In this document: piece by piece, positions 29,607-39,711 of the stretch
Layout: each line of letters begins with the position of its first letter
Position numbering within the stretch: position 1 is the first letter of the stretch
Assembly: GCA_964523895.1 (NCBI GenBank)
Contig: CAZGBJ010000001.1
Span: forward strand, 104,259 to 168,258
Length of the DNA stretch: 64,000 bases
Origin: UBA7359 sp964523895
GTDB lineage: Bacteria; Pseudomonadota; Gammaproteobacteria; Eutrophobiales; Eutrophobiaceae
Direction: 5' to 3'
The notes under the pieces: generated by a model
What the model was told of the DNA's origin: nothing
Databases searched by the model: none
The model's input: only the letters and a program-made list of their open reading frames with translations
Position numbers and translations under genes: made by a program

Positions 29607-30842
29607 TTAAAAATTACCTTGAAACCAACTCTTCATTCTTTCAAAAATACCTTTCACACCATCATTAATATGAATCGGTGTCATACCTTCCTGACTCTGC
29701 CTTTTTCCAAAAATTAACAAACCAACCCCCGTTGCATAAATCGGGCTTTTAACAACATCTGATAGACCTGAAATATATTGCGGAATACCCAGACGAACTG
29801 GCATATGAAATATTTCTTCCGCCAATTCGATCGCGCCATCCATCTTTGAACTACCTCCAGTAAGCACAATCCCGGCAGCAATCAAACTTTCAAAACCACT
29901 TCTTCTTAATTCAGATTGCACCAGACTAAATAGCTCCTCATATCTTGGCTGTACAACTTCCGCCAAAGTTTGACGAGCGAGACGCCGCGAAGGGCGGTCA
30001 CCGACGCCGGGTACTTCAATACTTTCATCATGATTTGCTAGCTGTGTCAGTGCACAAGCGTATTGAACCTTGATATCTTCAGCATGTTGCGTTGGCGTTC
30101 GTAGCGCCACAGCAATATCGTTAGTCACCTGATCTCCAGCAATTGGGATAACTGCAGTATGATGAATGGCACCATCGGTGAAGACAGCAATGTCTGTAGT
30201 GCCCCCACCAATATCAATCATGCAAACGCCAAGATCTTTTTCGTCTTCTGTTAAAACGGAATAACTCGATGCCAACTGTTCAAGAATAATATCGTCGACT
30301 TCCAAACCACAACGACGGACACACTTCACAATATTTTGCGCCGCACTGACAGCACCGGTCACAATATGTACTTTCGATTCAAGCCTAACCCCAGACATGC
30401 CAATAGGTTCTTTAACACCTTCCTGATTATCAATAACAAATTCTTGCGGCAATATATGTAAAATTTTCTGATCGGCGGGTATTGCCACAGCCTTGGCTGC
30501 ATCGATAACCCGATCAACATCACTATATGAAACTTCACTATCTCGTATTGCGACAATGCCATGTGAATTCAAACTGCGTATATGACTGCCGGCAATGCCA
30601 GTATAAACAGAATGAATTTCGCAACCTGCCATTAGCTCAGCTTCTTCAATCGCTCTTTGAATTGAGTGAACTGTCGATTCAATATTGACAACCACACCTT
30701 TTTTAAGACCACGTGACTGGTTTGAGCCAATGCCAATTATTTCAATCTCATCATCTACTGAAATCTCGCCAACAATGGCAACTACTTTGGATGTACCAAT
30801 ATCCAAACCAACGATAAGATTTTTGTCTGTTTTCTTAACCAT
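29607..30842 (-). CDS. ftsA: FtsA, actin-like divisome protein
   Basis: This 411-residue ATPase of the actin fold tethers FtsZ to the membrane. It has VGLDIGTSKVVAIVGE near the N-terminus, the phosphate-2 motif DIGGGTTDIAVF, and the C-terminal amphipathic targeting helix (FERMKSWFQGNF). It lies in the order ftsQ-ftsA-ftsZ. Confidence 0.97.
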   Translation of the reverse strand: MVKKTDKNLIVGLDIGTSKVVAIVGEISVDDEIEIIGIGSNQSRGLKKGVVVNIESTVHSIQRAIEEAELMAGCEIHSVYTGIAGSHIRSLNSHGIVAIRDSEVSYSDVDRVIDAAKAVAIPADQKILHILPQEFVIDNQEGVKEPIGMSGVRLESKVHIVTGAVSAAQNIVKCVRRCGLEVDDIILEQLASSYSVLTEDEKDLGVCMIDIGGGTTDIAVFTDGAIHHTAVIPIAGDQVTNDIAVALRTPTQHAEDIKVQYACALTQLANHDESIEVPGVGDRPSRRLARQTLAEVVQPRYEELFSLVQSELRRSGFESLIAAGIVLTGGSSKMDGAIELAEEIFHMPVRLGIPQYISGLSDVVKSPIYATGVGLLIFGKRQSQEGMTPIHINDGVKGIFERMKSWFQGNF

Positions 30843-30880
30843 ATTTTATCCGCCTGATATCATGATGCAGAATTGTTTTG

Positions 30881-31633
30881 TTATCTTTTCCATCGTATGG
30901 AAAAACCATTTGTATAACGCATATCTATTGATTCCGTCTGTTCAATTCGACCTGATATTGTCGTCGGTATTAATGTCAAAAATCGATTTAACCGTTCCTC
31001 AAAATCACGTCGCCCCAAAACAACATTGATGCCATTATTAAGTTGAAACGACCATGCTCGTCTTTCATTCAAGCTTATTGAAACAACCTTGAAACCAATC
31101 AACTGAATCCGTTCCTGCATCGCATTAAATTGATTTAGTAAATTTAACTCCGTACCCTCAGGACCTGACAATAACGGCAATCCCCCAGGTATAGTTGTGA
31201 GATCTGGCGCAAAATATTCTCCGGAAGAATTTAATAGGCCTGAATCTTTCCAACGAACAACAGGTATTTGTTCAATCACGATAACTCGTAAGGCATCTGG
31301 CCATATTCGTTTTACAGTAACTTCACTAACCCATGGCTCAGCCAGTAAGGCAAGCCGAACCGCATCTACATCAAGATTAAAAAAACCACCACGAACTTTA
31401 TCTGTAACAAGTAACTGTAAATCAACCGGAGACAAACGAGTAAAATCACCTTCAATTCGAACTTGCTTTATTGGCAAGGTATCTGCATGTGATAAAAATA
31501 TTCCACCCCATACCAACAAAGAGATAAAACCTAAAACAAATACAATCCCAAATAGCCTTGAACCACGAACGTGACTTCTATCTACAACGTCAAACTGTAG
31601 TTTGTTTGGATCAATGACCATGTCGATACTCAT
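30881..31633 (-). CDS. ftsQ: FtsQ, divisome bitopic protein
   Basis: This protein (250 residues) has a short cytoplasmic tail, one membrane helix (about 29-48), a POTRA domain (LPIKQVRIEGDF onward) and a C-terminal beta domain. It links FtsK to FtsL/FtsB in the periplasm. Its start overlaps the ddlB stop by one base. Confidence 0.95.
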   Translation of the reverse strand: MSIDMVIDPNKLQFDVVDRSHVRGSRLFGIVFVLGFISLLVWGGIFLSHADTLPIKQVRIEGDFTRLSPVDLQLLVTDKVRGGFFNLDVDAVRLALLAEPWVSEVTVKRIWPDALRVIVIEQIPVVRWKDSGLLNSSGEYFAPDLTTIPGGLPLLSGPEGTELNLLNQFNAMQERIQLIGFKVVSISLNERRAWSFQLNNGINVVLGRRDFEERLNRFLTLIPTTISGRIEQTESIDMRYTNGFSIRWKR

Positions 31634-32589
31634 CAGTACTGAGATTCCTTCGCCATAGGCGCTTCCATACTTGTCGCCAATATTTGAACGGCTAACTGTT
31701 GAAAAGAAATTCCTGACTGTTTAGCCGCCATCGGAACCAGACTATGACTGGTCATGCCCGGAACTGTATTGACTTCAATTAACCACGCCTGACTTGCATC
31801 ATCTATCATAAAGTCAACTCGACTCCAGCCACTGACGCCTAATAATTCACATGCTTGCAACGATAATTCGCCTAAACTTTGTTCTACACCTTCAGCCAGA
31901 CCACAAGGACAAATATATTTTGTATCATCATCCTCATATTTCGCCTGGTAATCATAGAACTCACGTTTTGTTTCAAGCTTAATTATGGGCAACGTAATGT
32001 CACCTAAAATAGAAAGGGTATATTCATCTCCCTCGACCCAGCTTTCTGCCATAACTCGATCATCAAATTGATTTGCCTGTTTCCAGGCAGAAGATAAATC
32101 CGCTGCCTGGGTCACTTTACTTGCACCAACACTTGAACCTTCTCTGACAGGCTTAACCATAATCGGCAACTTCAATTCTTCTGCTATTTGCTGCCAGTTA
32201 CTTGCCTGATTTAATTCAACAGTTTCAGGTGTTAATAATCCGGCGTCGCGCCATAGTGCTTTACTACGAATCTTGTCCATTGCCAGTGCAGAACTCATTA
32301 CATCGCTACCTGTATATGGCAATCCAATTGTTTCCAGCGCACCTTGTATTGTTCCATCTTCACCACCGCGACCATGCAATGCGATAAAAACACGATCAAA
32401 ATCATTATTTAATAATTGATGAAATTTATTTTTATCAAAGTCAACGGCATGAGCATCAATGCCTGCATTACAAAGCGCTGCATACACCGCCTGTCCGCTT
32501 TCCAGTGAAATTGATCGCTCAGCTGATTGGCCACCCATTAACACTGCGACCTTGCCAAATTCAGATGCTTGATATTCCGGCAGGAGCAT
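31633..32589 (-). CDS. ddlB: D-alanine--D-alanine ligase
   Basis: This ATP-grasp ligase (318 residues) makes D-Ala-D-Ala for the peptidoglycan stem peptide. It begins with KVAVLMGGQSAERSISLESG, and the ATP-binding loop lies in KPVREGSSVG. The magnesium-binding end is WLIEVNTVPGMTSHSLVP. Overlaps with murB and ftsQ by one base each suggest tight co-translation. Confidence 0.96.
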   Translation of the reverse strand: MLLPEYQASEFGKVAVLMGGQSAERSISLESGQAVYAALCNAGIDAHAVDFDKNKFHQLLNNDFDRVFIALHGRGGEDGTIQGALETIGLPYTGSDVMSSALAMDKIRSKALWRDAGLLTPETVELNQASNWQQIAEELKLPIMVKPVREGSSVGASKVTQAADLSSAWKQANQFDDRVMAESWVEGDEYTLSILGDITLPIIKLETKREFYDYQAKYEDDDTKYICPCGLAEGVEQSLGELSLQACELLGVSGWSRVDFMIDDASQAWLIEVNTVPGMTSHSLVPMAAKQSGISFQQLAVQILATSMEAPMAKESQY

Positions 32590-33551
32590 TATTGATCTCT
32601 CCTTTTTTCGCCAATAATTCTGACTTCCGGAATTAGTTTGATCGCATACTTTTCATATACTGTTGCCTGAATCAGTTCGATCAATTTTTCTATATCTAAT
32701 GACGTTGCATTACCTGTATTAATAATAAAATTTGCATGCTTTTCCGAAACAGTCGCACCACCACATTGTTTTCCTTTCAGCCCACATGAATCAATTAACC
32801 TGGCCGCATGATCACTTTCAGGATTTCTAAACACCGAACCACAACTGTGTTGTCCTAAAGGTTGTGCCTGTGCACGTTCACTTAATATGTTTTTTATACT
32901 TTTTTCGATTTGCTCTCTGTCTGAAATATCCAATTCCAGAGCACAGGCAATAAACCATTCATCATCGGCAAGCGAAACACTACGGTAACCAATTTCAAAC
33001 TGGTCGCTGGAATAGGTCTGGCGTTCTCCTTTTCTATTTATTGTTTCTACTTGTTTTACATAGCGCCAAATTTCACCACCATAAGCACCGGCATTCATAG
33101 CCAAAGCCCCGCCAATAGAACCGGGTATAGAGGCTAAGAACTCAATGCCTGATAAACCTTGTGTTGCAGCAAAACGTGCTGCTTTTGCACAGGTAACACC
33201 AGCACCTAAAGTCATGCCATTTTCACCAGTGCATTCAAGTTCACTAAGTACGCCAACAACAGAGATTACGGCGCCTGGTAGTCCACCATCACGCACTAAT
33301 AAATTACTACCCAAACCTACCCAGGTAACTGGCATGTCACTTGGCAAGTTGGACATAAATACAGATAAATCATCACTATCAGCGGCGACGTAAAAATATT
33401 GTGCATTACCGCCAGTTTTCCATGACGTATGGCGTGACATTGGTTCTTGCTTTTGCAATTCACCACGTAACATTGATGTATCAATTTCAGTATTCATACT
33501 GTTATTAAAAATCACCTGCATCTGTTGCATTTCATTTTCTATACTCAACAA
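32589..33551 (-). CDS. murB: UDP-N-acetylenolpyruvoylglucosamine reductase
   Basis: This FAD-dependent enzyme (320 residues) makes UDP-MurNAc. FAD-binding segments are HTSWKTGG and LGLGSNLLVRDGG-like (VGLGSNLLVRDGG). SIPGSIGGALAMNAGAYGGE is the substrate loop. The proton-donor serine is in GSVFRNP, and the C-terminal glutamate segment is PEVRIIGE. Its presence inside the dcw cluster between murC and ddlB is common outside enterics. Confidence 0.96.
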   Translation of the reverse strand: MLSIENEMQQMQVIFNNSMNTEIDTSMLRGELQKQEPMSRHTSWKTGGNAQYFYVAADSDDLSVFMSNLPSDMPVTWVGLGSNLLVRDGGLPGAVISVVGVLSELECTGENGMTLGAGVTCAKAARFAATQGLSGIEFLASIPGSIGGALAMNAGAYGGEIWRYVKQVETINRKGERQTYSSDQFEIGYRSVSLADDEWFIACALELDISDREQIEKSIKNILSERAQAQPLGQHSCGSVFRNPESDHAARLIDSCGLKGKQCGGATVSEKHANFIINTGNATSLDIEKLIELIQATVYEKYAIKLIPEVRIIGEKRRDQ

Positions 33552-33553
33552 AG

Positions 33554-34966
33554 TTAATGCACCGCAGTTGAGTAAAGCTGTTTCGATAAAGAACCAATAT
33601 CACCGGCACCCAAGGTTAGTAACAAATCTTCTTCTTCAACTAGATTAGAAAGCACGTCCTGAACCGTTTCTTTATCTTCGATAAAGATGGGGTCAACCTG
33701 TCCCCGTGACCGAATCGCACGGCATAAGGAACGACTATCTGCACCAGTAATCATTTCTTCACCCGCTGCATAAACATCCAGGATTAATAAGCAATCTGCT
33801 TGTGACAAAACCTGACTAAAGTCTTCAAATAGATCACGCATGCGGGAAAAGCGATGTGGTTGATATACCACCACCAGTCGTCGGTTCGGCCAACCCGCTT
33901 TAACAGCATCAAAAATGGCTTCTATCTCTGTTGGGTGATGAGCGTAGTCATCAATCAATGTGACGTTAATGTTATTAAACTTGATATCACCACGAACGTG
34001 GCAACGACGTGATATACCCTGAAAATTAGATAAGGCATTAATAATGTCGTCATCACTAACACCGAGTTCATGCGCTATAGCGATAGATGCCAAGGCATTT
34101 AATAAATTGTGTTTCCCAGGTAGATTTAGTTCAACTTCCAACCAGTCTTTTTTATCTTTACGAGAAACTTTAAACCAGGTTTTTGACTTCTCCTGCTTTA
34201 TTAATTCCGCATTATAATCTGCCTCAAAATCCAGCCCATAAGTGACAACTGGTTTAGTTACTTCGGGTAGAATCTTACGTACGCCTTCATCGTCAATACA
34301 TAACACGGCTAAACCATAAAAAGGTAATTGATATAAGAACTCAACAAAATTATGTCGTAAATTCGCAAAGTCGCCCGCATAAGCTTCAAGATGATCGGCG
34401 TCAATATTTGTTATTACAGCGATAACTGGATAAAGATGTAAGAAGGAGGCATCACTTTCATCGGCTTCAGCAACAATATAATTTCCACTGCCAAGGCGTG
34501 CATGTACCCCCGAGCTATTTAACAAGCCACCTATAACATAAGTTGGATCGAGCCCGCCTTCAGCTAGGACACTTGCTACTAAACTTGTTGTTGTTGTTTT
34601 TCCATGCGTACCCGCTATAGCAATTCCCTGACTAAAACGCATGAGTTCTGCCAACATTTCTGCCCGGCGTACAATAGGTATTCTGTTATTACGTGCAGCC
34701 ACTAATTCTTCATTAGCTTCATCAATTGCACTTGTAATAACAACAACATCCGTTTCGCCTATGTTTTCAGCAGCATGTCCGATGGTTACATTTACACCGA
34801 ATGACTCCAGTCTTTGTGTGATTGCATTTTCTTTAATATCAGAACCCGTTACTTCATAACCAATGTTCTTCAATACTTCAGCGATGCCACCCATGCCGGC
34901 ACCACCTATACCAACAAAGTGGATATGCTTCACCCGACCCATTTCATGTGTTAGCAAATCAGGCAT
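33554..34966 (-). CDS. murC: UDP-N-acetylmuramate--L-alanine ligase
   Basis: This cytoplasmic ligase adds the first amino acid (L-Ala) to UDP-MurNAc. The N-terminal dinucleotide fold has HFVGIGGAGMGGIAEVL, and the ATP loop is AGTHGKTTTTSL. I start it at ATG 34966 (470 residues), not the upstream in-frame ATG at 34999, because a perfect GGAGG lies 6-7 bases before it. That ribosome site is inside the last codons of murG, which it overlaps by 8 bases. Confidence 0.96.
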   Translation of the reverse strand: MPDLLTHEMGRVKHIHFVGIGGAGMGGIAEVLKNIGYEVTGSDIKENAITQRLESFGVNVTIGHAAENIGETDVVVITSAIDEANEELVAARNNRIPIVRRAEMLAELMRFSQGIAIAGTHGKTTTTSLVASVLAEGGLDPTYVIGGLLNSSGVHARLGSGNYIVAEADESDASFLHLYPVIAVITNIDADHLEAYAGDFANLRHNFVEFLYQLPFYGLAVLCIDDEGVRKILPEVTKPVVTYGLDFEADYNAELIKQEKSKTWFKVSRKDKKDWLEVELNLPGKHNLLNALASIAIAHELGVSDDDIINALSNFQGISRRCHVRGDIKFNNINVTLIDDYAHHPTEIEAIFDAVKAGWPNRRLVVVYQPHRFSRMRDLFEDFSQVLSQADCLLILDVYAAGEEMITGADSRSLCRAIRSRGQVDPIFIEDKETVQDVLSNLVEEEDLLLTLGAGDIGSLSKQLYSTAVH

Positions 34967-36044
34967 GAATTGCCTCCAGACATATTTTCGCAACATCATT
35001 GGTCGCTTGTGGCTTAGACAGTGATCGTGCCTTAACTGCCATTTGCATTAGCTGTTCAGGCGCATGACATAGTTTCAATAAAAGATCTTTTAATTTCCCA
35101 ATATTTAATTGTGCTTCCTGAATCAGAATTGCCGCACTTTCAACTGATAAATATTTTGCATTTTCCGTCTGGTGATCATCGACAGCATAAGGAAATGGAA
35201 TAAGTATCGAAGCACTACCCGATGCTGCTAACTCAGCAACCGTTAAAGCTCCCGCACGACAAACAACGATATCAGCCCAGGCATAAACCTCTGCCATATT
35301 ATTAATGAACGGCATTACCTCTACATTTATACTGTATTCTTTATAAGCTTTTTCTGTGTCTGACAGATGTCGTTCGCCACATTGATGTTTAACTTCAAAT
35401 TGATAATCACTACCCAGGGCAAACAATGTTTCAGGTATTATTTCATTTAATCTTTTCGCACCAAGACTGCCGCCAAGCACAAGTATTCTTAATAAATTTG
35501 AATCTCGATTCGCATATCGCTGCTCGGGCTCGGGTAGATTCACAATATCATTTCGTACAGGGTTCCCCGTTATAGTTAATTTTGCAGATTCCTTAAATGC
35601 CCCGGGAAATGCTGCCATAACAGAGACGGCAAATGGCGCTAATAACCGATTAGTTAAACCTGCTATTGCATTTTGTTCATGTATAAGAAGCGGTATGCGC
35701 ATCATCCATGCAGCAATACCACCTGGCCCGCTTGCAAATCCACCCATGCCTAAAACAACAACAGGACGAATTTTTATCATAATCATTAATGCCTGAAATA
35801 ATGCAATCATTAACATGAAGGGCGTTAACAACAAACGTATAAAACCATTACCTCTTACTCCAGCCACATTAATTTTCAATAAAGGGTAGCCATGATTTGG
35901 AACAACTCTGGCTTCCATACCTTTACTGGTTCCCAACCAGAACAATTGGAAACCTTTTTCTTTCAGATTATCTGCAACAGCCAATGCCGGATAAACATGT
36001 CCGCCTGTGCCACCTGCCATAATAAGAATATTTTTATCACGCAT
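34959..36044 (-). CDS. murG: MurG, lipid II synthase
   Basis: This peripheral membrane GT-B transferase (361 residues from ATG 36044) adds GlcNAc to lipid I. The N-terminal glycine-rich loop is IMAGGTGGHVYPALAVA, the acceptor-binding loop is LGMGGFASGPGG, and the donor site is VVCRAGALTVAELAASG. An open frame continues upstream into ftsW, but the family start is at MRDKNILIMAGG. It overlaps ftsW by 8 bases and murC by 8. Confidence 0.96.
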   Translation of the reverse strand: MRDKNILIMAGGTGGHVYPALAVADNLKEKGFQLFWLGTSKGMEARVVPNHGYPLLKINVAGVRGNGFIRLLLTPFMLMIALFQALMIMIKIRPVVVLGMGGFASGPGGIAAWMMRIPLLIHEQNAIAGLTNRLLAPFAVSVMAAFPGAFKESAKLTITGNPVRNDIVNLPEPEQRYANRDSNLLRILVLGGSLGAKRLNEIIPETLFALGSDYQFEVKHQCGERHLSDTEKAYKEYSINVEVMPFINNMAEVYAWADIVVCRAGALTVAELAASGSASILIPFPYAVDDHQTENAKYLSVESAAILIQEAQLNIGKLKDLLLKLCHAPEQLMQMAVKARSLSKPQATNDVAKICLEAIHA

Positions 36045-37239
36045 AGGCGGGCACCACTTTTGGAATAGTATTGCGAGCATCTTGTCTATTCTCATATTCA
36101 ATGCGTAGCAAAATTCCCAGCAACATACAGTAGACAATTAAACTATTACCACCATAACTCATTAATGGTAGCGTCAATCCTTTAGTAGGAAGAACGCCCA
36201 TATTCACACCAATGTTGATATAAGCCTGAATACCAATAATCAAACCAATACCATAGGCAAAATAGGCAGCAAAGAATTTTTCAACTCGTTCAGCAATATG
36301 TCCAATAACAAAAGCACGCCAAACAATAAATGAATATAGAAATATCATGATAATGCTTCCAAAAAGCCCAAGCTCTTCAGCAAGTACAGAAAATACAAAA
36401 TCAGTATGCGCTTCAGGCAAGTAAAAAAGTTTTTGTACGCTACTACCAAGACCAACACCAAACCAATCACCACGACCGAAAGCAATTAAGGCTTGTGTTA
36501 ACTGAAATCCGCTGTCGTAAGGATCCTTCCAAGGGTCGACAAAACTCATCAGACGTTGCATACGATAGGGAGACAAAATAGCAAGTGTAATTAATGTACT
36601 GATCGCAACAGAACCCCATGCACAAAAGCGACTTAAAGGAACGCCTGCCATGAATAACATGCCTAAGGCGGTAACAAATAAGACAACACTGGCACCAAAG
36701 TCAGGTTCGAGTAATAACAAACCAGAGATTAGTGTCATTACACCGATTGGTCTAATAAAGCCTTTAAAATCTGTTTGCACTGTTTCACCATGGCGAACCA
36801 GATAACTGGCAAGATAAGCAATGATGCATAACTTAACTGGTTCTGATGCCTGCAATGAAAAAGGGCCTAATTGTATCCAGCGCATACTGCCATTAACTTC
36901 CTTGCCAACACCTGGGATAAGAATTAATACCAGCATAAAAATTGCTGTCATTAATAAGGTCATACTTCCCATTTCCCATAAACGCATGGGAATTTTCAAA
37001 ATAATCAGCGCTAGAGACAAGCCAATAGTTGCTGCAAGACCCTGGCGCCAAAAGTAATGTAATGGATCATCAAACTCTCTGGCAGAAATTGAAATAGAGG
37101 CTGATGTCACCATAATCAGACCCATAAAAATAATTAGCAATGAAATGCCCATTAACCAAAGATCATAACCCGCGATTAATTTATTCTTAATGTGATAATG
37201 CGAAGCTAAAGTTGCTTGTTGTTTATATCGTGCAGACAT
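36037..37239 (-). CDS. ftsW: FtsW, septal peptidoglycan glycosyltransferase
   Basis: This SEDS-family polymerase (400 residues) has about ten membrane helices and the family C-terminal segment GLTLPLMSYGGNSL. It polymerises lipid II at the septum together with FtsI. The start is at ATG 37239, 7 bases after GGAGG, rather than an in-frame TTG two codons upstream. The ATG overlaps the murD stop. Confidence 0.96.
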   Translation of the reverse strand: MSARYKQQATLASHYHIKNKLIAGYDLWLMGISLLIIFMGLIMVTSASISISAREFDDPLHYFWRQGLAATIGLSLALIILKIPMRLWEMGSMTLLMTAIFMLVLILIPGVGKEVNGSMRWIQLGPFSLQASEPVKLCIIAYLASYLVRHGETVQTDFKGFIRPIGVMTLISGLLLLEPDFGASVVLFVTALGMLFMAGVPLSRFCAWGSVAISTLITLAILSPYRMQRLMSFVDPWKDPYDSGFQLTQALIAFGRGDWFGVGLGSSVQKLFYLPEAHTDFVFSVLAEELGLFGSIIMIFLYSFIVWRAFVIGHIAERVEKFFAAYFAYGIGLIIGIQAYINIGVNMGVLPTKGLTLPLMSYGGNSLIVYCMLLGILLRIEYENRQDARNTIPKVVPAYA

Positions 37240-38618
37240 CAACAAACCTCCAGTGCATTCACTGCGGAAACAAATGCATCACCGCGTTGTTGATAATTTG
37301 TATACATATCCAGACTAGCGCAAGCCGGCGCAAGTAATACTAAATCACCCGATTCGGCTAGTTGTTTAGCGAACTTGACTGCTTCATCCATATCAGCAAC
37401 AAATTCATATATGACTTTCGAATCTATAACATCTGCTAATTTATTTGCATCAACACCCATCAATAACACTTTTTTCACATGTTGTTTAATAACAGAATTT
37501 AGACTGGACAAATCAGCTCCTTTACTATCGCCACCCGCAATAAGAATAATATTACCCAGATCACACAGACCTTCTATTGAGGCAATACAGGCGCCCACAT
37601 TCGTCGCTTTGGAATCGTTATACCAACTAACATTATTTACTGTTTTAACCAGCTGACATCGATGTTCCAGGCCATTAAAGTTTTTCAATGTTTCAACCAT
37701 CGCATCAATGGGAACTTTAACTGAACTTGCCAAGGCCATTGCAGCCAGAGCATTAGCTACATTATGTTCACCCGTAATACCAAGTTCTTTCTGTTTAATA
37801 ATTTTCTTATCACCCTGACATAAGAAAATTTCACCTTTGTCTTCAGTAACTCCAAAATTATTTCCATCTGCTTTGGATACAGAGAAAGTAATGATTTGTC
37901 TTGAGTCATCAGTCATCGCATTAACGACGTCATCATCTTGATTAATGACCATTAAACCCTGTCCTGAATAAATCTTGTTCTTTGCACCAATATATTCTTC
38001 AAGGCTTGCATAGCGATCCATATGATCAGGCGATACATTTAGTACCACGCTTGCATGCGCATTCAGAGAAAAAGTTGTTTCTAATTGAAAGCTGGACAAC
38101 TCAAGCACATATAGATCTGGAATAGATTCATTCAATAACTCAAGTGCCGGCGTACCCAGATTGCCGCCAACACACGTTTTTAAACCTGCGTTACGAGTCA
38201 TCTCCGCTACCAATGTCGTCACCGTACTCTTTCCGTTAGAACCTGATATTGCAATTATTGGCGCCTTAGCTTGTCGACAAAATAATTCAATATCTCCAAA
38301 GACTGGAATGCCGTTCTCAATAGCCTGCTTAACACTATTGTTTTCCAGCGAAATTCCCGGACTCAAAATTACCTGGTCTGACGCCAATAATACGTCAGAG
38401 TTAATTTCACCAAGATACGCAGGGATAGCTTCAAACTCATTTTTTAAGACCGACAATTCTGGTGGCTCACTGCGGCTATCTGTAATTGCAATATTCAAAC
38501 CTTGCATACTTAAATAACGAACACACGAAAGCCCGGTCTTGCCAAGACCAACAATAACCGCATCGTAATGAAGATTAACTTCATCCATCGTTATCTTTTT
38601 TTCCATAACACAAAGCAA
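37239..38618 (-). CDS. murD: UDP-MurNAc-L-alanine--D-glutamate ligase
   Basis: This cytoplasmic ligase adds D-Glu to the stem peptide. It has VGLGKTGLSCVRYL at the N-terminus, ATP loop ISGSNGKSTVTTL, and WYNDSKATN in the central domain. The open frame begins with TTG at 38618, which has GAGG 8 bases upstream (459 residues); ATG codons at 38606 and 38588 are alternatives without as good a ribosome site. It follows mraY by 10 bases. Confidence 0.94.
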   Translation of the reverse strand: MLCVMEKKITMDEVNLHYDAVIVGLGKTGLSCVRYLSMQGLNIAITDSRSEPPELSVLKNEFEAIPAYLGEINSDVLLASDQVILSPGISLENNSVKQAIENGIPVFGDIELFCRQAKAPIIAISGSNGKSTVTTLVAEMTRNAGLKTCVGGNLGTPALELLNESIPDLYVLELSSFQLETTFSLNAHASVVLNVSPDHMDRYASLEEYIGAKNKIYSGQGLMVINQDDDVVNAMTDDSRQIITFSVSKADGNNFGVTEDKGEIFLCQGDKKIIKQKELGITGEHNVANALAAMALASSVKVPIDAMVETLKNFNGLEHRCQLVKTVNNVSWYNDSKATNVGACIASIEGLCDLGNIILIAGGDSKGADLSSLNSVIKQHVKKVLLMGVDANKLADVIDSKVIYEFVADMDEAVKFAKQLAESGDLVLLAPACASLDMYTNYQQRGDAFVSAVNALEVC

Positions 38619-38628
38619 GTGACATTCC

Positions 38629-39711
38629 TCAACGTATCTTCAGGCTTGCAAGGCCAATCAAAACCAGAATAACGGTAATAATCCAGAAGCGAACGATAAC
38701 CCGGGGTTCTGGCCAACCTTTAAGTTCATAATGATGATGTAACGGCGCCATTTTAAAAATTCTTTTTCCGGTCAACTTATATGAAACAACTTGTAATATG
38801 ACCGAAATAGTTTCCACCACAAAAACTCCGCCCATAATAAAAAGAGCTAATTCTTGTCTAACAACTACGGCAACTACGCCTAATGCGGCACCTAGTGATA
38901 ATGCGCCAATATCACCCATAAAAACCTGTGCCGGGTACGTGTTAAACCAGAGAAACCCCAGACCTGCTCCAGCAATTGCGCCACAAAAAATAGCCACTTC
39001 ACCAACACCGGGAACGTATGGAATGGACAGATATTCTGCAAAACGAATATGGCCTGTTGCGTAAGCAAAAATAGCAAGCGCACCAGCAACTAAAACCGTG
39101 GGTAAAATAGCCAGCCCATCGAGACCATCTGTTAAATTAACTGCATTGCTTGAACCAACGATGACAAAGTAAGTAAGCACGACATACAACCAGCCCATAT
39201 CGAACACAAATGATTTCACAAAAGGAACAATTAACTGTGTTTCAACAGCAAGCGTTGCGGATTGATAGAGATAAACTCCTGCACCCAAACCAACAATTGA
39301 TTGAGCCAGGTATTTATACTTTGCACTTAAACCTTTCGGATCGTTGTTAATTACTTTTTTATAATCATCAATTAAACCTATAACACCAAACAACAAAGTA
39401 ACTATCAAGACAACCAATACATAACGGTTATTAATATCGGCCCAACATAAGGTACTAAATGTAATGGATATTAAAATCAATAAACCACCCATAGTAGGCG
39501 TACCCGCTTTCTCAAAATGAGTTTCCGGACCATCATCTCTTACGCTTTGACCGATTTGTTTATTTGTTAAATGCTGTATCAAATAAGGACCGAAAATAAA
39601 TGAAACAAATAACGATGTCAGCACACCCAATATTATTCTTAATGTTAAATATCCGAATACATTGAAGCCGCTATCAAACTGGGTAAGATATTCTGTTAGC
39701 CAGAGCAACAT
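38629..39711 (-). CDS. mraY: MraY, phospho-MurNAc-pentapeptide translocase
   Basis: This integral membrane enzyme (360 residues, the E. coli length) forms lipid I from UDP-MurNAc-pentapeptide and undecaprenyl phosphate. Key motifs are TPTMGGLLIL, LTDGLDGLAI, FNTYPAQVFMGDIGALSLG and the HHHYELKGWPE loop. About ten membrane helices are visible. It abuts murF without a gap. Confidence 0.97.
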   Translation of the reverse strand: MLLWLTEYLTQFDSGFNVFGYLTLRIILGVLTSLFVSFIFGPYLIQHLTNKQIGQSVRDDGPETHFEKAGTPTMGGLLILISITFSTLCWADINNRYVLVVLIVTLLFGVIGLIDDYKKVINNDPKGLSAKYKYLAQSIVGLGAGVYLYQSATLAVETQLIVPFVKSFVFDMGWLYVVLTYFVIVGSSNAVNLTDGLDGLAILPTVLVAGALAIFAYATGHIRFAEYLSIPYVPGVGEVAIFCGAIAGAGLGFLWFNTYPAQVFMGDIGALSLGAALGVVAVVVRQELALFIMGGVFVVETISVILQVVSYKLTGKRIFKMAPLHHHYELKGWPEPRVIVRFWIITVILVLIGLASLKIR